The notes under the pieces: model-generated
What the model was told of the DNA's origin: nothing
The model's database searches: none
Seen by the model: only the letters and a program-made list of their open reading frames with translations
Shown: piece by piece, positions 40,264 to 50,798 of the stretch
Numbering within the stretch: the first letter of the stretch is position 1
How the letters are laid out: each line of letters starts with the position of its first letter
Translations under genes and position numbers: made by a program
From: Nitrospira sp.
GTDB taxonomy: Bacteria > Nitrospirota > Nitrospiria > Nitrospirales > Nitrospiraceae
NCBI GenBank assembly: GCA_016788885.1
Contig: JAEURX010000052.1
Location: 224,288 to 288,287, forward strand
Length of the DNA stretch: 64,000 bases
Direction: 5' to 3'

Positions 40264-40862
40264 GCCCCAAAATTCTTGATTACCTGCAGGCCAACCGCTT
40301 GGCTTTTTTCAGGATGAAACTGGCAGGCCACCACATTATCTTTCCAGACCGCCGAAGCAAACGGTTTTCCATACTCAGTCATGGTTGCAATGACCGTCGG
40401 ATCCGCCGGTTCAACGTAGTAGGAGTGTACGAAGTAGCAATAGCTCCCTGGCGCGATTCCAGCCAACGGAGGAGCAGGCCGCACAACCTGAATTTCATTC
40501 CACCCCATATGCGGAACCTTCAGCGACGGATCCAACGAAAACTTTTTGACGCGGCCAGGAATGAGGCCAAGGCCCTTGTGGATCCCAAACTCTTCGCTCT
40601 CCGTGAAAAGCAACTGTAGCCCCAGGCAAATGCCCAGAAAGGGCTTTCCGGACTGAATCGCCGACTGAATGGGCGGGATTAACTCATACCGTTCGAGATT
40701 CGCCATGCAATCGCCGAACGCCCCCACGCCGGGCAATACGACATGGCTGGCATTCGCAATGGCGCGGGGATCGCGCGTCACGACGGCCTGATGCCCCACA
40801 GACTCGAAGGCCTTGGAGACGCTCCGTAAATTACCCATGCCGTAATCAATGATGGCGATCAT
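40254..40862 (-). CDS. hisH: Imidazole glycerol phosphate synthase, glutaminase subunit
   Basis: 202 residues, class I glutamine amidotransferase. The nucleophile Cys is in PFLGICLGLQLLF, and the His and Glu of the triad are in ACQFHPEKSQAVG. It feeds ammonia to HisF. It lies 75 bp after hisB and overlaps the lipoprotein gene. Confidence 0.97.
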   Translation of the reverse strand: MIAIIDYGMGNLRSVSKAFESVGHQAVVTRDPRAIANASHVVLPGVGAFGDCMANLERYELIPPIQSAIQSGKPFLGICLGLQLLFTESEEFGIHKGLGLIPGRVKKFSLDPSLKVPHMGWNEIQVVRPAPPLAGIAPGSYCYFVHSYYVEPADPTVIATMTEYGKPFASAVWKDNVVACQFHPEKSQAVGLQVIKNFGAWT

Positions 40863-40937
40863 GATTGCTTTCGACGAGGTCCGATGAAGCCCTGAACACC
40901 ACGCGATGGTGGGACCCTGGCCGGCCCCCTGAGCCGG

Positions 40938-41543
40938 CTAGAGACTGCCCTTGGTCGAGAGGACCGTCCCCGACAATCGCTCTTCCACCATGGTGGCCTG
41001 ATCCAACGCCCGCGCCAACGCCTTGAAGATGGCTTCCATGATGTGATGGGGATTGCGCCCATACTGAAGATTGACGTGAAGATTGAGCCCCCCGTGGGTC
41101 ACGAACGCCTGAAAAAAATCCTCAAACAGGCCCAGGTCGAACGTTTTGATTTTTCGATCGGGCAGCGTGACGTTATACACCAGGTATGGCCGCCCGCTGA
41201 GATCGACCGTGACCTGCGCAAGTGTTTCATCCAGCGGCACCGAGGCCCACCCGAATCGCTTGATCCCTGCCTTCTCGCCCAGGGCTTGATGCAACGCCTT
41301 ACCCATCGTGATACCGACGTCTTCCACCGTATGGTGCTCGTCGATGTCGATATCGCCTTTGGCCTGAATCGTGAGATCGAAGAACCCATGTTTGGCTAAC
41401 AGTTCCAACATATGATCGAAGAACCGGATGGAGGTGTCGATCTGGCCGCGTCCGCTCCCGTCCAGCACCCACTCGACGCGGATATCGGTCTCCTTCGTGG
41501 CACGATGAAGTGCAGCGTGTCTCGGGGCATCGGTCTTTTTCAT
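40938..41543 (-). CDS. hisB: Imidazoleglycerol-phosphate dehydratase
   Basis: 201 residues, the monofunctional HisB type without the phosphatase domain. Metal-binding repeats are visible as [28 protein letters not shown] and [17 protein letters not shown]. The first 10 residues are a non-conserved extension. It overlaps the hisD stop by four bases. Confidence 0.97.
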   Translation of the reverse strand: MKKTDAPRHAALHRATKETDIRVEWVLDGSGRGQIDTSIRFFDHMLELLAKHGFFDLTIQAKGDIDIDEHHTVEDVGITMGKALHQALGEKAGIKRFGWASVPLDETLAQVTVDLSGRPYLVYNVTLPDRKIKTFDLGLFEDFFQAFVTHGGLNLHVNLQYGRNPHHIMEAIFKALARALDQATMVEERLSGTVLSTKGSL

Positions 41544-42823
41544 GAGAACCTGCTTTGGGCTGATTTGGCATGCGCATCGAAGCCTTCGATATGCGCCAGT
41601 CGGACGATGTGATCCTTGGCTTTCGTCAACTCTTCTTTCGTGTAATGCACAATGTTGCTGACCTTCACATAGTCGTTGACGGAGAGCGGAGAAAAGAAGC
41701 GGGCCGTCGCTCCGGTTGGCAACACATGGTTAGGGCCGGCCACATAGTCCGCCACGGCAGGCGGCGTGTAGCGGCCTAAAAACAACGCGCCGGCGTGGCG
41801 AACCTGCTCCAGATAATCGAAGGGCCGATCAACGGACAGGGTGAGATGCTCGGGTGCAATCTGGTTTGCAACCTCGATGGCCTCGTCCATTGTGGGAACA
41901 ACAAGCGCGGCAAAATGCCGCGCAATCGACTTCGCGGCGATTTTCTCCCGCTGCAGCCCCTTCAGTTGCACCTGGATCAACCGCACCACTTCTTTGGCCA
42001 AGGATGCCGACGTCGTCACAAGGTACACCTGCGCATCCTCGTCATGTTCGGCTTCACAGAGCAAGTCGGCCGCCACATGCGCCGGTTTTGCGTCATCATC
42101 GGCCACGACCAACAACTCGCTCGGTCCGGCCACCATATCGATGCCCACGGTGCCGTACAGCAAACGTTTGGCGGTGGCGACATACATATTGCCGGGGCCG
42201 ACAATTTTATCGACTTTGGCAATCGTCTTCGTCCCGAATGCCATGGCACCGATGGCCTGCACCCCACCGACTCGATAAATTTCGTCGACGCCGGCAATAT
42301 CCGCCGCGACCAACAAATAGGGGTTGATCTCCCCTTTCGGAGTCGGCGTACACATGACGATACGCCGAACACCGGCCACTTTCGCAGGGATAGCGCACAT
42401 GAGCACCGACGAGGGATACACCGCCTTACCACCCGGGACGTACACGCCAACGGCATCGAGCGGCGTGACTGTCTGGCCGAGCGTCGCGTTCTGTTCCTGA
42501 TACATCCAGGTCTTGGTGCGCTGGCGTTCGTGGAACTGACGGACCCGTTCCGCCGCATATCGGAGCGAATCTCCCTCATCCTTGCGAATGTGGTAATACG
42601 CGTCCTTGACTTCTTCGGGCGTGACGCGAACTTGGTCCACCTTCAAGGCGAGCCGGTCGAACTTCTTGGTATAGCGCAGGACCGCTCGATCCCCACCACG
42701 CTCAACAGCCTGGAGAATCGTGCGGACGCTTTTTTCGACCGTAGCCCCCTGCGACCGCGAACGGGTCGCGATTTTCCGCAACGCGGCGGCAAACCCTCGG
42801 TCGGTACTCGCGTAAATGGTCAT
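41540..42823 (-). CDS. hisD: Histidinol dehydrogenase
   Basis: 427 residues. HisD oxidises histidinol to histidine in two NAD-dependent steps with zinc. Landmarks are [41 protein letters not shown] and [12 protein letters not shown], then GPNHVLPTG near the end. It lies between hisG (85 bp away) and hisB. Confidence 0.97.
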   Translation of the reverse strand: MTIYASTDRGFAAALRKIATRSRSQGATVEKSVRTILQAVERGGDRAVLRYTKKFDRLALKVDQVRVTPEEVKDAYYHIRKDEGDSLRYAAERVRQFHERQRTKTWMYQEQNATLGQTVTPLDAVGVYVPGGKAVYPSSVLMCAIPAKVAGVRRIVMCTPTPKGEINPYLLVAADIAGVDEIYRVGGVQAIGAMAFGTKTIAKVDKIVGPGNMYVATAKRLLYGTVGIDMVAGPSELLVVADDDAKPAHVAADLLCEAEHDEDAQVYLVTTSASLAKEVVRLIQVQLKGLQREKIAAKSIARHFAALVVPTMDEAIEVANQIAPEHLTLSVDRPFDYLEQVRHAGALFLGRYTPPAVADYVAGPNHVLPTGATARFFSPLSVNDYVKVSNIVHYTKEELTKAKDHIVRLAHIEGFDAHAKSAQSRFS

Positions 42824-42908
42824 GACTTCCGTCCTGCCGCCCCATACAATCTTGATGGCGGCTCGTCCTCAATCCACCGCAGCTAGCTGCGTGGGACAGC
42901 CCGGAGCA

Positions 42909-43583
42909 CTATTCGGCCCCTACAGCCTCACGCAGCCGTTCGATCAACGCCTTTAAGGGTGCATGTTTTAACTTGAGACTGGCCCGATTCACGATCAAGC
43001 GGGCGGTGGACTGGGTGATCACCTCCACCTCTGCCAGATCATGGGCCCTCAAGGTACTCCCCGTTTCAACCAGATCAACGATGCGATCGGCCAAACCGAC
43101 CAGGGGAGCCAGTTCGATTGACCCATACAATTTGACAATCTCGACCGGCACTCCGCGCTGGTTGAAATAGCGTTCGGTGACGTTGGGATACTTTGTCGCC
43201 ACACGGATCTTGGACGACCAACGGTCCGGCGACGGTTGGCCCTGCAACGCGGCGACCGAGATTCTACACGCTCCAACCTTCAAATCCAACGGCTCGTAGA
43301 CATCGCTCCCCTGCTCCAGCAACACGTCCTTCCCCACCACCCCGACGTCGGCCGCCCCATGCTCGACATAGGTCGGCACATCGGTCGGCCTGACGATCAG
43401 AAATCGCGCATCGTTGCCGGCACAGTCGAAGACCAGCTTTCGGCTCTCGGTGGAGAGACCGGGACTGTCATACCCCGCCTGCTTCATCAATTGCAGCACC
43501 GGGCCAAGTAGTTTTCCCTTCGACAGCGCGATCGTCAGACCCTTCGGTCGTGCCTCCACGGATCTCCTCCCCCTCACATTCAC
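42909..43583 (-). CDS. hisG: ATP phosphoribosyltransferase, short form
   Basis: 224 residues, the short HisG type that lacks the C-terminal histidine-binding domain. Landmarks are LTIALSKGKLLGPVL, ADVGVVGKDVLLEQG and the PRPP-site ADRIVDLVETGSTLRAHDL. Short HisG enzymes need HisZ for activity and feedback inhibition in known cases; no hisZ is in the window. It overlaps murA by four bases, giving the chain prfA-prmC-murA-hisG. Confidence 0.95.
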   Translation of the reverse strand: MNVRGRRSVEARPKGLTIALSKGKLLGPVLQLMKQAGYDSPGLSTESRKLVFDCAGNDARFLIVRPTDVPTYVEHGAADVGVVGKDVLLEQGSDVYEPLDLKVGACRISVAALQGQPSPDRWSSKIRVATKYPNVTERYFNQRGVPVEIVKLYGSIELAPLVGLADRIVDLVETGSTLRAHDLAEVEVITQSTARLIVNRASLKLKHAPLKALIERLREAVGAE

Positions 43584-44836
43584 TTCCCTTTCCTCCGCTC
43601 AATGCTCGCCCCCAAGGCTTTCAGTTTGTCCTCAAGCCGTTCGTAGCCTCGATCGAGGTGATACACACGGGACACTTCGGTAATGCCTTCGGCGGCGAGA
43701 CCGGCCACGATCAGACCGGCGCTGGCCCGGAGATCCGACGCCATCACCGGAGCGCCCGTCAACCCCTCTCTACCCGTAATCACCACGCGATTGCCCTCCA
43801 CGCGAATCTCCGCACCCATGCGACGTAATTCTTCCACATGCATGAACCGGCTTTCGAAAATCGTTTCGGTCACCACGCTCGTCCCTTCGGCGACGGCCAT
43901 CAGGGCCACAAACTGAGCCTGCATATCGGTCGGGAAGCCGGGATGCGGGCTGGTTCGAACATTCGTTCCTTTCAGACGTCCGGTCACCTTGAGATGGACC
44001 CGGTCGCCCTCTTCCGCCAACTCCACGCCGCTTTCCCGCAATTTCATCAGCAAGGGCTCCATGTGCTCAGGACGGCAACGCTTGACCGAGATCTCCCCTC
44101 CGGTAATCGCACCAGCCACAAGGTAGGTCCCGGCTTCGATGCGATCAGGGATAACGTCATGATCGGCCCCGTGTAATTCCGTCACCCCTTCGATCATGAT
44201 CATATCCGTCCCCGCGCCAGCAATGCGTGCCCCGCGTTTGACGAGGAATGCGGCTAGGTCGCTGATTTCCGGTTCCTTTGCAGCGTTCTCAAGGACCGTA
44301 GTCCCCTCAGCCAGTACCGCTGCCATCATGAGGTTCTCGGTGCCGGTCACACTCGGGGTATCGAAATAAATGCGGCTTCCCCGCAAACGACGGGCCGTGG
44401 CCTTGATGTAGCCATGCTCGATTTCGACGGTCGCCCCCATCTTCTCCAGGCCGGCCAGATGAAAATTGACCGGACGTGAGCCGATGGCGCACCCTCCGGG
44501 AAGCGACACCTTCGCCTCCCCCATTCGAGCCACCAGCGGGCCCAACACCAACACCGACGCCCGCATTGTCCGAACTAAATCATAGGGAGCCTCTGTCGAC
44601 GCGATGATCTGCGCATCGACCACCGTGTGCTCCCCCTCTTGAGCTACGGCAATGCCCAACATGCGGAGCAACTTGCCCATGGTGAGCACATCCACCACGC
44701 TCGGCATGTTCGACAGCACACACTCGCCCCCGCCAAGAATCGTCGAGGCGAGAATCGGCAAGGCCGCATTTTTCGCCCCGCTGGTGCGGACCTCACCTTT
44801 CAGTCGGCGCCCACCATGAATAATGATCTGATCCAT
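43580..44836 (-). CDS. murA: UDP-N-acetylglucosamine 1-carboxyvinyltransferase
   Basis: 418 residues. MurA transfers enolpyruvate to UDP-GlcNAc, the first committed peptidoglycan step. The fosfomycin-target Cys is present in [15 protein letters not shown] at about residue 115. Other landmarks are [17 protein letters not shown] and [17 protein letters not shown]. It follows prmC and overlaps hisG by four bases. Confidence 0.97.
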   Translation of the reverse strand: MDQIIIHGGRRLKGEVRTSGAKNAALPILASTILGGGECVLSNMPSVVDVLTMGKLLRMLGIAVAQEGEHTVVDAQIIASTEAPYDLVRTMRASVLVLGPLVARMGEAKVSLPGGCAIGSRPVNFHLAGLEKMGATVEIEHGYIKATARRLRGSRIYFDTPSVTGTENLMMAAVLAEGTTVLENAAKEPEISDLAAFLVKRGARIAGAGTDMIMIEGVTELHGADHDVIPDRIEAGTYLVAGAITGGEISVKRCRPEHMEPLLMKLRESGVELAEEGDRVHLKVTGRLKGTNVRTSPHPGFPTDMQAQFVALMAVAEGTSVVTETIFESRFMHVEELRRMGAEIRVEGNRVVITGREGLTGAPVMASDLRASAGLIVAGLAAEGITEVSRVYHLDRGYERLEDKLKALGASIERRKGK

Positions 44837-44881
44837 AGGTTTCAGTCCGCCTGTCTCGTCGGGATCGAGTCCTTGCCCCTC

Positions 44882-45814
44882 TCAGTGATCACTCGCGACA
44901 GGCTCCACGTGCGATTCATTTTTCTCAAAACAGACGACTCGCGCGATTCCGGCGTCATCCTGCAAGACCGCAGCGGTCTGAAACCACCCGCTCTCCTCCG
45001 CAAGCCGGCAGACGGCAGCAGCTTGCCCGAGCCCGACTTCCATCAGCAGTGCACCACCGGTCTTCAGATAGCTCGGCGCCTGCTGGAGGAGCCGCCGATG
45101 GACACCCATGCCATCCGGACCTCCGGCCAATGCCAATCGCGGCTCAAAGCACCCGACCTCCGGTTGAAGCGTCGCGAGATCTCCATCGGCAATATAGGGA
45201 GGATTGGACACCATCACATCAATCTTGTGCCGCCAGGCGGGAGCGTCAAGCGGGGCCAGAAGGTCCCCCTGAAGACAATCAATGCGCGCATCGCATCCGT
45301 GCTGAACCATATTGCGTTGCGCAACGGCCAGGGCCTCTGCCGATACGTCGATAGCGACCACGCATGCGTGGGGCAATGCCAGCGCCACGGACACAGCCAG
45401 ACAACCGGACCCAGTTCCCACATCCACGATGGTGACGGCTGGATGATCGGCACAACGACGAACTGCCTCTGCGACCAATAGGGCACTTTCCGGACGTGGG
45501 ATCAGAACCGCGGGGGTCACTTGAAATTCTCGTCCACAGAACTCTTGCGTACCGAGGACATATTGCAACGGTTCACGACGGGTCCGACGCGCGACCAAGG
45601 CTCGAGCACATTCACATTCTGCGTCAGTCAATTCATGATCCGCCTGCACACGCTGCATCAGCGGCGAGAGGCCCAGCGCGTGCTCTAACAACCAGGCGGC
45701 CTCCAAGGCCGGCTGATCGATGCCCGCATCAGTCAGGCGGCGTTCAGCTTCCTCCGATACGACGCGTATGGTTGGCATGGCAACCGCGACGGCGGCGCGC
45801 GGGACGCCGCTCAT
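44882..45814 (-). CDS. prmC: Peptide chain release factor glutamine methyltransferase
   Basis: 310 residues. PrmC methylates the Gln of the GGQ loop of release factors. The SAM site is [20 protein letters not shown] and the substrate-binding motif is VSNPPYIAD. The N-terminal helical domain (about 15-95) matches the family. It overlaps the prfA stop by four bases, so the enzyme and its substrate are co-expressed. Confidence 0.95.
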   Translation of the reverse strand: MSGVPRAAVAVAMPTIRVVSEEAERRLTDAGIDQPALEAAWLLEHALGLSPLMQRVQADHELTDAECECARALVARRTRREPLQYVLGTQEFCGREFQVTPAVLIPRPESALLVAEAVRRCADHPAVTIVDVGTGSGCLAVSVALALPHACVVAIDVSAEALAVAQRNMVQHGCDARIDCLQGDLLAPLDAPAWRHKIDVMVSNPPYIADGDLATLQPEVGCFEPRLALAGGPDGMGVHRRLLQQAPSYLKTGGALLMEVGLGQAAAVCRLAEESGWFQTAAVLQDDAGIARVVCFEKNESHVEPVASDH

Positions 45815-46893
45815 TTCGCCTCCAGGCTGGCCAGGTGTTCATAGTGCGCGCGCAGCGCTTGGACGATCTCTTCCAGGTCACCAGCCAACACCTGATCAAG
45901 CTTATGTACCGTCAATCCGATACGATGATCGGTCACACGATTTTGCGGGAAGTTGTAGGTCCGGATCTTTTCGCTCCGGTCCCCGGTCCCGACCTGAGAC
46001 TTCCGATCTTGTGCGATCGCCGCCTCCTGCTTTTCTCGCTCAGCCTCGACAATTCTCGCGCGCAGCGTCCGCATAGCCTTGGTGCGGTTTTTGAGCTGTG
46101 ACCGCTCGTCTTGGCAGCTGACCACGACCCCCGTCGGGATGTGCGTAATGCGAACCGCGGAGTAGGTCGTATTGACACTTTGCCCACCCGCGCCCGACGA
46201 ACAAAAGGTGTCGATACGTAAGTCTTTCGGATCGATGTGCACGTCGACCTCATCGACTTCCGGCATCACCGCCACCGTCACGGTGGACGTATGGATTCTC
46301 CCGCTGGCCTCCGTAGTGGGAACCCGTTGGACACGATGCACGCCGCTTTCGTATCTGAGACGCCCGAACGCGCCCTTCCCCTCCAACAACGCGATCACTT
46401 CCCGATAGCCGCCAATACCGGTCTCGGAAGCGTCGACGACTTCCAGGCGGAGGCGGTTACGCTCGGCATATTTGAGGTACATCCGAAAGAGATCCCCCGC
46501 AAACAGCGCCGCTTCATCTCCCCCTGTTCCCGCCCGGATTTCCAGAAAGACGTTCTTCTCGTCGCGCGGATCTTTTGGCGTCAAGAAATCCTTGGCGAGG
46601 CTCTCAAGATCTAGTACCTGCTGATTGAGCTGCTGGCTTTCCTCGGCAAACAGCTGCTTCATATCGGCACCCGTCGAGGGGTCCTGCAGTAGCACAGCCA
46701 CGTCCTCGAGTTGTTTTTTTAGCTCTCGGTAGGCCACAAAGTGCTGCGCCGGCTCCTCTAACTCCGTCCGCTCCTTGTTGAGCTTATGAATCATGCCCGG
46801 TTGATTGAGAACAGTCGGGTCCATCAGCTGATTCGTCAGCTCCTGAAACCGTGCGGCCATCCCCTCCCACTTTTTGATCAACCCGTCTTCCAT
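45811..46893 (-). CDS. prfA: Peptide chain release factor 1
   Basis: 360 residues from the ATG giving MEDGLIKKW; the open frame runs 86 codons further but over the rpmE terminator, and the extension is not conserved. The GGQ catalytic loop is present in [19 protein letters not shown] and the N-terminal helical domain and anticodon (PxT-type) region lie before it. It recognises UAA and UAG. First of prfA-prmC-murA-his. Confidence 0.97.
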   Translation of the reverse strand: MEDGLIKKWEGMAARFQELTNQLMDPTVLNQPGMIHKLNKERTELEEPAQHFVAYRELKKQLEDVAVLLQDPSTGADMKQLFAEESQQLNQQVLDLESLAKDFLTPKDPRDEKNVFLEIRAGTGGDEAALFAGDLFRMYLKYAERNRLRLEVVDASETGIGGYREVIALLEGKGAFGRLRYESGVHRVQRVPTTEASGRIHTSTVTVAVMPEVDEVDVHIDPKDLRIDTFCSSGAGGQSVNTTYSAVRITHIPTGVVVSCQDERSQLKNRTKAMRTLRARIVEAEREKQEAAIAQDRKSQVGTGDRSEKIRTYNFPQNRVTDHRIGLTVHKLDQVLAGDLEEIVQALRAHYEHLASLEAK

Positions 46894-46925
46894 ATTCCGC
46901 TCATTCCGGCCTGCGCCCGCAACAT

Positions 46926-46972
46926 CCCCAAAAAACAAGAGACCCTGCCCCAAAAGGAAGCAGGGTCTCCGT
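46926..46972 (-). terminator. Terminator after rpmE
   Basis: On the minus strand a 10-bp perfect stem (GAGACCCTGC with GCAGGGTCTC) is followed by TTGTTTTTT. It separates rpmE from the prfA operon. Confidence 0.8.
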
Positions 46973-46988
46973 GATGTCCTGACTGGGC

Positions 46989-47195
46989 CTACTTTTCTTT
47001 TTTGGCGTACTTCTTCTTGAACCGTTCGACACGCCCTTCGGTATCGACAATCTTCTGGGTACCCGTAAAGAACGGATGGCATCCAGCACAAATGTCGACT
47101 TTGATGTCTCCGATGGTCGAACGCGTCTTGAACGTATTCCCGCAAGCGCAATGCACAGTTGCTTCACGGTAGACTGGATGAATTCCCTTTTGCAT
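46989..47195 (-). CDS. rpmE: Ribosomal protein L31, zinc-binding form
   Basis: 68 residues. The C+ type of L31 is shown by HCACGNTF and DICAGCHPF, which bind zinc, followed by [18 protein letters not shown]. It follows rho by about 100 bp and is closed by its own terminator. It is a 50S-subunit surface protein at the subunit bridge. Confidence 0.96.
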   Translation of the reverse strand: MQKGIHPVYREATVHCACGNTFKTRSTIGDIKVDICAGCHPFFTGTQKIVDTEGRVERFKKKYAKKEK

Positions 47196-47294
47196 GCCTG
47201 CTCCTCTGCTGCCCTTGATTCATTGACTCGCTTGGTGTTGTTCGCCAGGGTGCACGACTTTACACTGGAGGCACCCACACTGGCAAGCGGCAAC

Positions 47295-48542
47295 CTACCG
47301 ATTCATAGATTGTAAAAACTCTTGATTGGTTTTGGTTCCACCGATCTTGTCCATTAGGAATTCCATCGCTTCCATTGTACCCAACGGGCTCAAGACCTTT
47401 CGCAGGATCCACATCTTGTTCAAACGATCGCGGTCAACCAGCAACTCTTCCTTGCGGGTACCGGATTGGCTGATATCGATCGCCGGGAAGAGACGCTTGT
47501 CGGCCAACCGCCGATCCAAATGTACTTCCATATTGCCGGTTCCCTTAAACTCTTCGAAAATCACGTCGTCCATGCGGCTTCCCGTATCGATCAGAGCCGT
47601 CGCCATGATGGTCAAGCTGCCGCCATTTTCGATGTTTCTAGCCGCGCCGAAAAATCGCTTCGGCCGCTGCAGGGCATTGGAGTCCAGACCGCCCGAAAGC
47701 ACCTTGCCGCTGGGGGGAGCGATCGTATTATAGGCGCGTGCCAACCGTGTGATGCTATCGAGCAGAATCACCACATCTTTCTTATGTTCAACAAGTCGCT
47801 TCGCTTTCTCCAATACCATTTCCGCCACTTGGGCATGCCGCTGAGCCGGCTCATCGAACGTCGAGCTGATAACCTCCGCTTTCACCTGTCGCTGCCAGTC
47901 CGTGACTTCCTCCGGACGTTCATCGATCAGCAAAACGATCAGCGTAACTTCTTTATGGTTCTTAAGAATGGCTCGGGCGATGGCCTGCAAGAGCATGGTC
48001 TTTCCGGTTCGGGGAGCCGCCACAATCAAGCCCCGCTGGCCCTTCCCGATCGGGGTGGTAAGGTCCATGACACGCGTGCAGTATTCTTCACGATCGAACT
48101 CGAGGTTGATCCGTTCCTCCGGATACAGCGGCGTGAGGTTGTCAAAGAGGATCTTGTCACGCGCGACTTCCGGATCTTCATAGTTGACCTTTTCCACCTT
48201 GAGCAAGGCGAAGTATCGCTCGCTCTCCTTGGGCGGACGGATTTGCCCAGACACAATATCGCCTGTTCTGAGATTAAATCGGCGGATCTGTGATGGGGAA
48301 ATGTAGATATCGTCAGGCCCTGGCAGATAATTTGAGTCTGGAGCGCGGAGGAATCCGAACCCGTCTGGGAGGGTCTCCAATACACCTTCGCCGAATACCA
48401 CCCCGTTTTTCTCAGTCTGCGCCTGCAAAATGGCGAAGATGAGTTCCTGCTTGCGAAGGTTTGCCGCACCCTCAATCTTTAAGTCTCGCGCGACGTCATT
48501 CAGGTCGGCAATCGACTTCTGTTTGAGTTCCGCGAGATGCAT
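47295..48542 (-). CDS. rho: Transcription termination factor Rho
   Basis: 415 residues from the ATG giving MHLAELK with AGGGGAAG upstream; an earlier ATG at 48566 is possible. The RNA-binding cold-shock-like domain has [32 protein letters not shown], and the ATPase P-loop is [11 protein letters not shown] with the Walker [16 protein letters not shown]. It starts after a leader of about 300 bases with a strong promoter at 48858-48886. Confidence 0.98.
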   Translation of the reverse strand: MHLAELKQKSIADLNDVARDLKIEGAANLRKQELIFAILQAQTEKNGVVFGEGVLETLPDGFGFLRAPDSNYLPGPDDIYISPSQIRRFNLRTGDIVSGQIRPPKESERYFALLKVEKVNYEDPEVARDKILFDNLTPLYPEERINLEFDREEYCTRVMDLTTPIGKGQRGLIVAAPRTGKTMLLQAIARAILKNHKEVTLIVLLIDERPEEVTDWQRQVKAEVISSTFDEPAQRHAQVAEMVLEKAKRLVEHKKDVVILLDSITRLARAYNTIAPPSGKVLSGGLDSNALQRPKRFFGAARNIENGGSLTIMATALIDTGSRMDDVIFEEFKGTGNMEVHLDRRLADKRLFPAIDISQSGTRKEELLVDRDRLNKMWILRKVLSPLGTMEAMEFLMDKIGGTKTNQEFLQSMNR

Positions 48543-49040
48543 AACTTCCCCTTTAACCTGTGTCATACCTCTTCCCTATCAGGCTCTCAACCCGATAGCT
48601 CCCCAAAATGAGACATACGATTTAGTACTCATGAACGAATTCACGGAAGTGATGGTCTGGATGTCAACCTGTTTGGTTGTGTTATGGCAGGATCGCTTTA
48701 GATGAAGGCGTTTACGATTGAGATTTTGCAGAAACGAAAGTAACCCACTCTTCAACACTCGACGCTGCACCGCCCTGGGATATTTTACGATTGAGATGGG
48801 TCTCGGGAGCTGATGTACAGAGGTAATACTTGTTGTATAGAGCGCGAAGTTAGCTTGATATTAGCGTCCAACCGACACATTGTCAATATGAAAGGTCCCT
48901 CCACGTTGCCCTGCTGAGGGGTGGCGAGCGCCAACGCCCACACTTCCGCGCGAGCCCTTGCGGCCTCCTCCCCTTGGAGACCTCTCACCCTCGGTTGCAG
49001 CCGAACAGGTGTTGTGTTAAAGATTCCGCGGGACACACGC
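48543..49040. other. Long intergenic region with the rho leader
   Basis: About 500 bp without a convincing gene. The promoter at 48858-48886 implies that about 300 bp of it is rho 5' leader on the minus strand. The rest contains the short upstream region of the divergent DUF2203 gene. Rho leaders are attenuated by Rho itself in E. coli, so an untranslated leader here is plausible, but no defined hairpin is claimed. Confidence 0.5.
48858..48886 (-). promoter_or_regulatory. rho promoter
   Basis: On the minus strand TTGACA (48886-48881), a 17-bp spacer and TATAAT-like TAATAT (48863-48858) form a near-consensus sigma-70 promoter. Transcription would start near 48850, about 310 bases before the rho ATG. 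Confidence 0.8.
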
Positions 49041-49469
49041 ATGGCGAAATCAGATCACGACACACCCGATCGCATATTCACATTGGCCGAGGCGAATGAA
49101 CTTCTCCCCCAACTGAATCAACGATTTACAACCGTCCGTCGAGCCAAAACCGTCATCGCGAACACGAAGAATGAGATCCAGAAGGCGAGCGCGAACGCCT
49201 CGCTCGGTGGCGGCAGCTCGGTCGGGGCAACTTACATTCAGGCCCTGCATGAAATCAGCGGCAATCTACAGGCGATTCACGAGCTTGGCGTGGTGGTTAA
49301 AGATGTCGACCTGGGCCTCTGCGATTTCCCCTATAAACATGACGGCCGAATCGTTTATCTCTGTTGGAAGTTTGGCGAGGATGAGATTCGGTGGTGGCAT
49401 GAGACGTCTTGCGGCTACAAGGACCGCCACCCTTTAGATGAAACAACCGCATCGGAAAGAGACGATTGA
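49041..49469 (+). CDS. DUF2203 family protein
   Basis: 142 residues from the ATG giving MAKSDHD; the frame is open upstream but the conserved part begins here. The core is FTLAEANELLPQLNQRF, a helical middle, VKDVDLGLCDFPY and WKFGEDEIRWWHETSCGYKDRHPL, which matches DUF2203, a family of unknown function. It sits just before a YciI-like gene on the same strand, and divergent from rho. Confidence 0.8.
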   Translation: MAKSDHDTPDRIFTLAEANELLPQLNQRFTTVRRAKTVIANTKNEIQKASANASLGGGSSVGATYIQALHEISGNLQAIHELGVVVKDVDLGLCDFPYKHDGRIVYLCWKFGEDEIRWWHETSCGYKDRHPLDETTASERDD

Positions 49470-49475
49470 TTCGTG

Positions 49476-49763
49476 ATGAAATTCGTGATTCTCGGCTTCG
49501 ACGGCCCTGAGGGCCAAGCCAAGCGGAAAATTCACCGCCCCGCACACCTCGCCAACCTTGAGCCGCTCAATCGCCAGGGGAGGGTGCTGCTGGCTGGACC
49601 GTTTACCGATCAAGCCGGCAGTCTCATCATCATTGAGGCCTCCTCCCTCGAAGAAGCCCAAAAATTTGCCGCGGAAGATCCATACATGGTCCACGGAATT
49701 TTTGAACGCATTGAAGTCCATCCCTTCCATCAGGTTTTGCCATCGACACCGCCTTCCACATAA
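49476..49763 (+). CDS. YciI-family protein
   Basis: 95 residues from the ATG; a GTG one codon earlier is an alternative. The fold is suggested by HLANLEPLNRQGRVLLAGPFTD, IIIEASSLEEAQKFAAEDPYMVHGIF, where the family's dehydration-linked Asp and His occur. YciI proteins are small dimeric ferredoxin-like proteins of uncertain function. It starts seven bases after the DUF2203 stop. Confidence 0.8.
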   Translation: MKFVILGFDGPEGQAKRKIHRPAHLANLEPLNRQGRVLLAGPFTDQAGSLIIIEASSLEEAQKFAAEDPYMVHGIFERIEVHPFHQVLPSTPPST

Positions 49764-50121
49764 CTCACCTCTGCTGCACCATCTCGCAGCACCTTTGCGG
49801 CTGCTCATTCTTCCCCTTGCGATCTCTCACGGCCAGTCGCCGCCAAGGCACGGCCTAGGCTCAAATCAGCAGCGCCCCTAGATTGACAACGCAAAAGATT
49901 GCCACCTATAATGCGCACTTAGCGCCGTTTGTGCAGACGCATCTCCTGTAGTTCAAAAGACCTAAGTGCCTTCAGACGTGCTGGCCCTAAATTTCCCCAG
50001 AGTGGGCCTTCTGCTGTGTTGCAGAAAAACATCGAGGAAGCATACAGTGCGTTGACTCCACGCTTTAACCGATGGTGTCCCTTCTCCAAGTTTGTTAACC
50101 CCAAAAAGAGAGCAGGTTCGA
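49764..50121. other. Intergenic region with the ferredoxin-oxidoreductase promoter and long leader
   Basis: About 360 bp without a gene. It holds the strong promoter at 49883-49912 and a leader of about 200 bases before the epsilon-subunit start. The leader contains a short inverted repeat around 49982-50007 but no riboswitch that I recognise. Confidence 0.5.
49883..49912 (+). promoter_or_regulatory. Promoter of the ferredoxin-oxidoreductase operon
   Basis: TTGACA (49883-49888), an 18-bp spacer and TATAAT (49907-49912): both boxes match the sigma-70 consensus exactly. A start near 49919 leaves about 200 bases before the first ORF. Confidence 0.85.
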
Positions 50122-50757
50122 ATGACTCAGTATCGCGTGTTACCAGGCCCTGAACACTTCCTGCCACCGGCCGCAGCCTCGATGGGGATTTATCTCCCCA
50201 ACCCTGGCGAAGCTCATATCAACGGCGTGATCGTTCCGGAAGAAAAAGCCTACGAAGAGGCGGCACGCCAGTTCCTCACGGCACAAGTCCCAACTATTTT
50301 CCCTGGCCCGCTCGTTCTGTGGGCATGGAACGAAAAGGCGGCCAAAAAGGCCGCGGCAGTTCGAAGCCTCTTTGAAACTTTGAAGGAATGCGTACAGCCT
50401 GGCCAAAAGCCGATGCTGATCCCGATGCCGGACTACCGCCCTAAGTATCCCAAGATCAATCCCGAAGTCGAAATTAACCCGAACCACCCCAATCTGACCA
50501 TCTGGCATAACAAGATCGATTGCTGCATGTTTATTGGAGTGCACTGCCATCAGGCAAACCTGTCGCTGAAAATCATCCGTGGCGGCACCTCCTGCTATAC
50601 CGTCGCAATGTGCGCCCAGGCCGGACATGAAGATGCCATGCTCTCCTTCAGGGACGCCACTGTCGAAAAAATCCTGAAGCTGGGCGAATGGATTCGCAAA
50701 CTGAAAGGGACCGTTAAACCAAGGCTGGCAGCAGCCAAGACCGGCGCTTCGAACTAA
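50122..50757 (+). CDS. Five-subunit pyruvate/2-oxoacid:ferredoxin oxidoreductase, epsilon-type subunit
   Basis: 211 residues from the ATG giving MTQYRVL; the frame is open 10 codons earlier. Conserved pieces include GVIVPEEKAYEEAARQFL and NKIDCCMFIGVHCHQANL. It resembles the extra subunit that distinguishes the five-subunit enzymes of Hydrogenobacter and Nitrospira from ordinary PFOR. Its precise role is unknown. It is the first gene of the operon and is followed by alpha, beta, gamma and delta subunits in the same direction. Confidence 0.8.
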   Translation: MTQYRVLPGPEHFLPPAAASMGIYLPNPGEAHINGVIVPEEKAYEEAARQFLTAQVPTIFPGPLVLWAWNEKAAKKAAAVRSLFETLKECVQPGQKPMLIPMPDYRPKYPKINPEVEINPNHPNLTIWHNKIDCCMFIGVHCHQANLSLKIIRGGTSCYTVAMCAQAGHEDAMLSFRDATVEKILKLGEWIRKLKGTVKPRLAAAKTGASN

Positions 50758-50798
50758 CCATTTGAAGCACTGACAACGATTGAAAGGAGGCCGAGTCC

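Noticed and set aside
46894..47151. 86-codon N-terminal extension of prfA
   Set aside because: It crosses the rpmE terminator and part of rpmE and is not conserved in the family.
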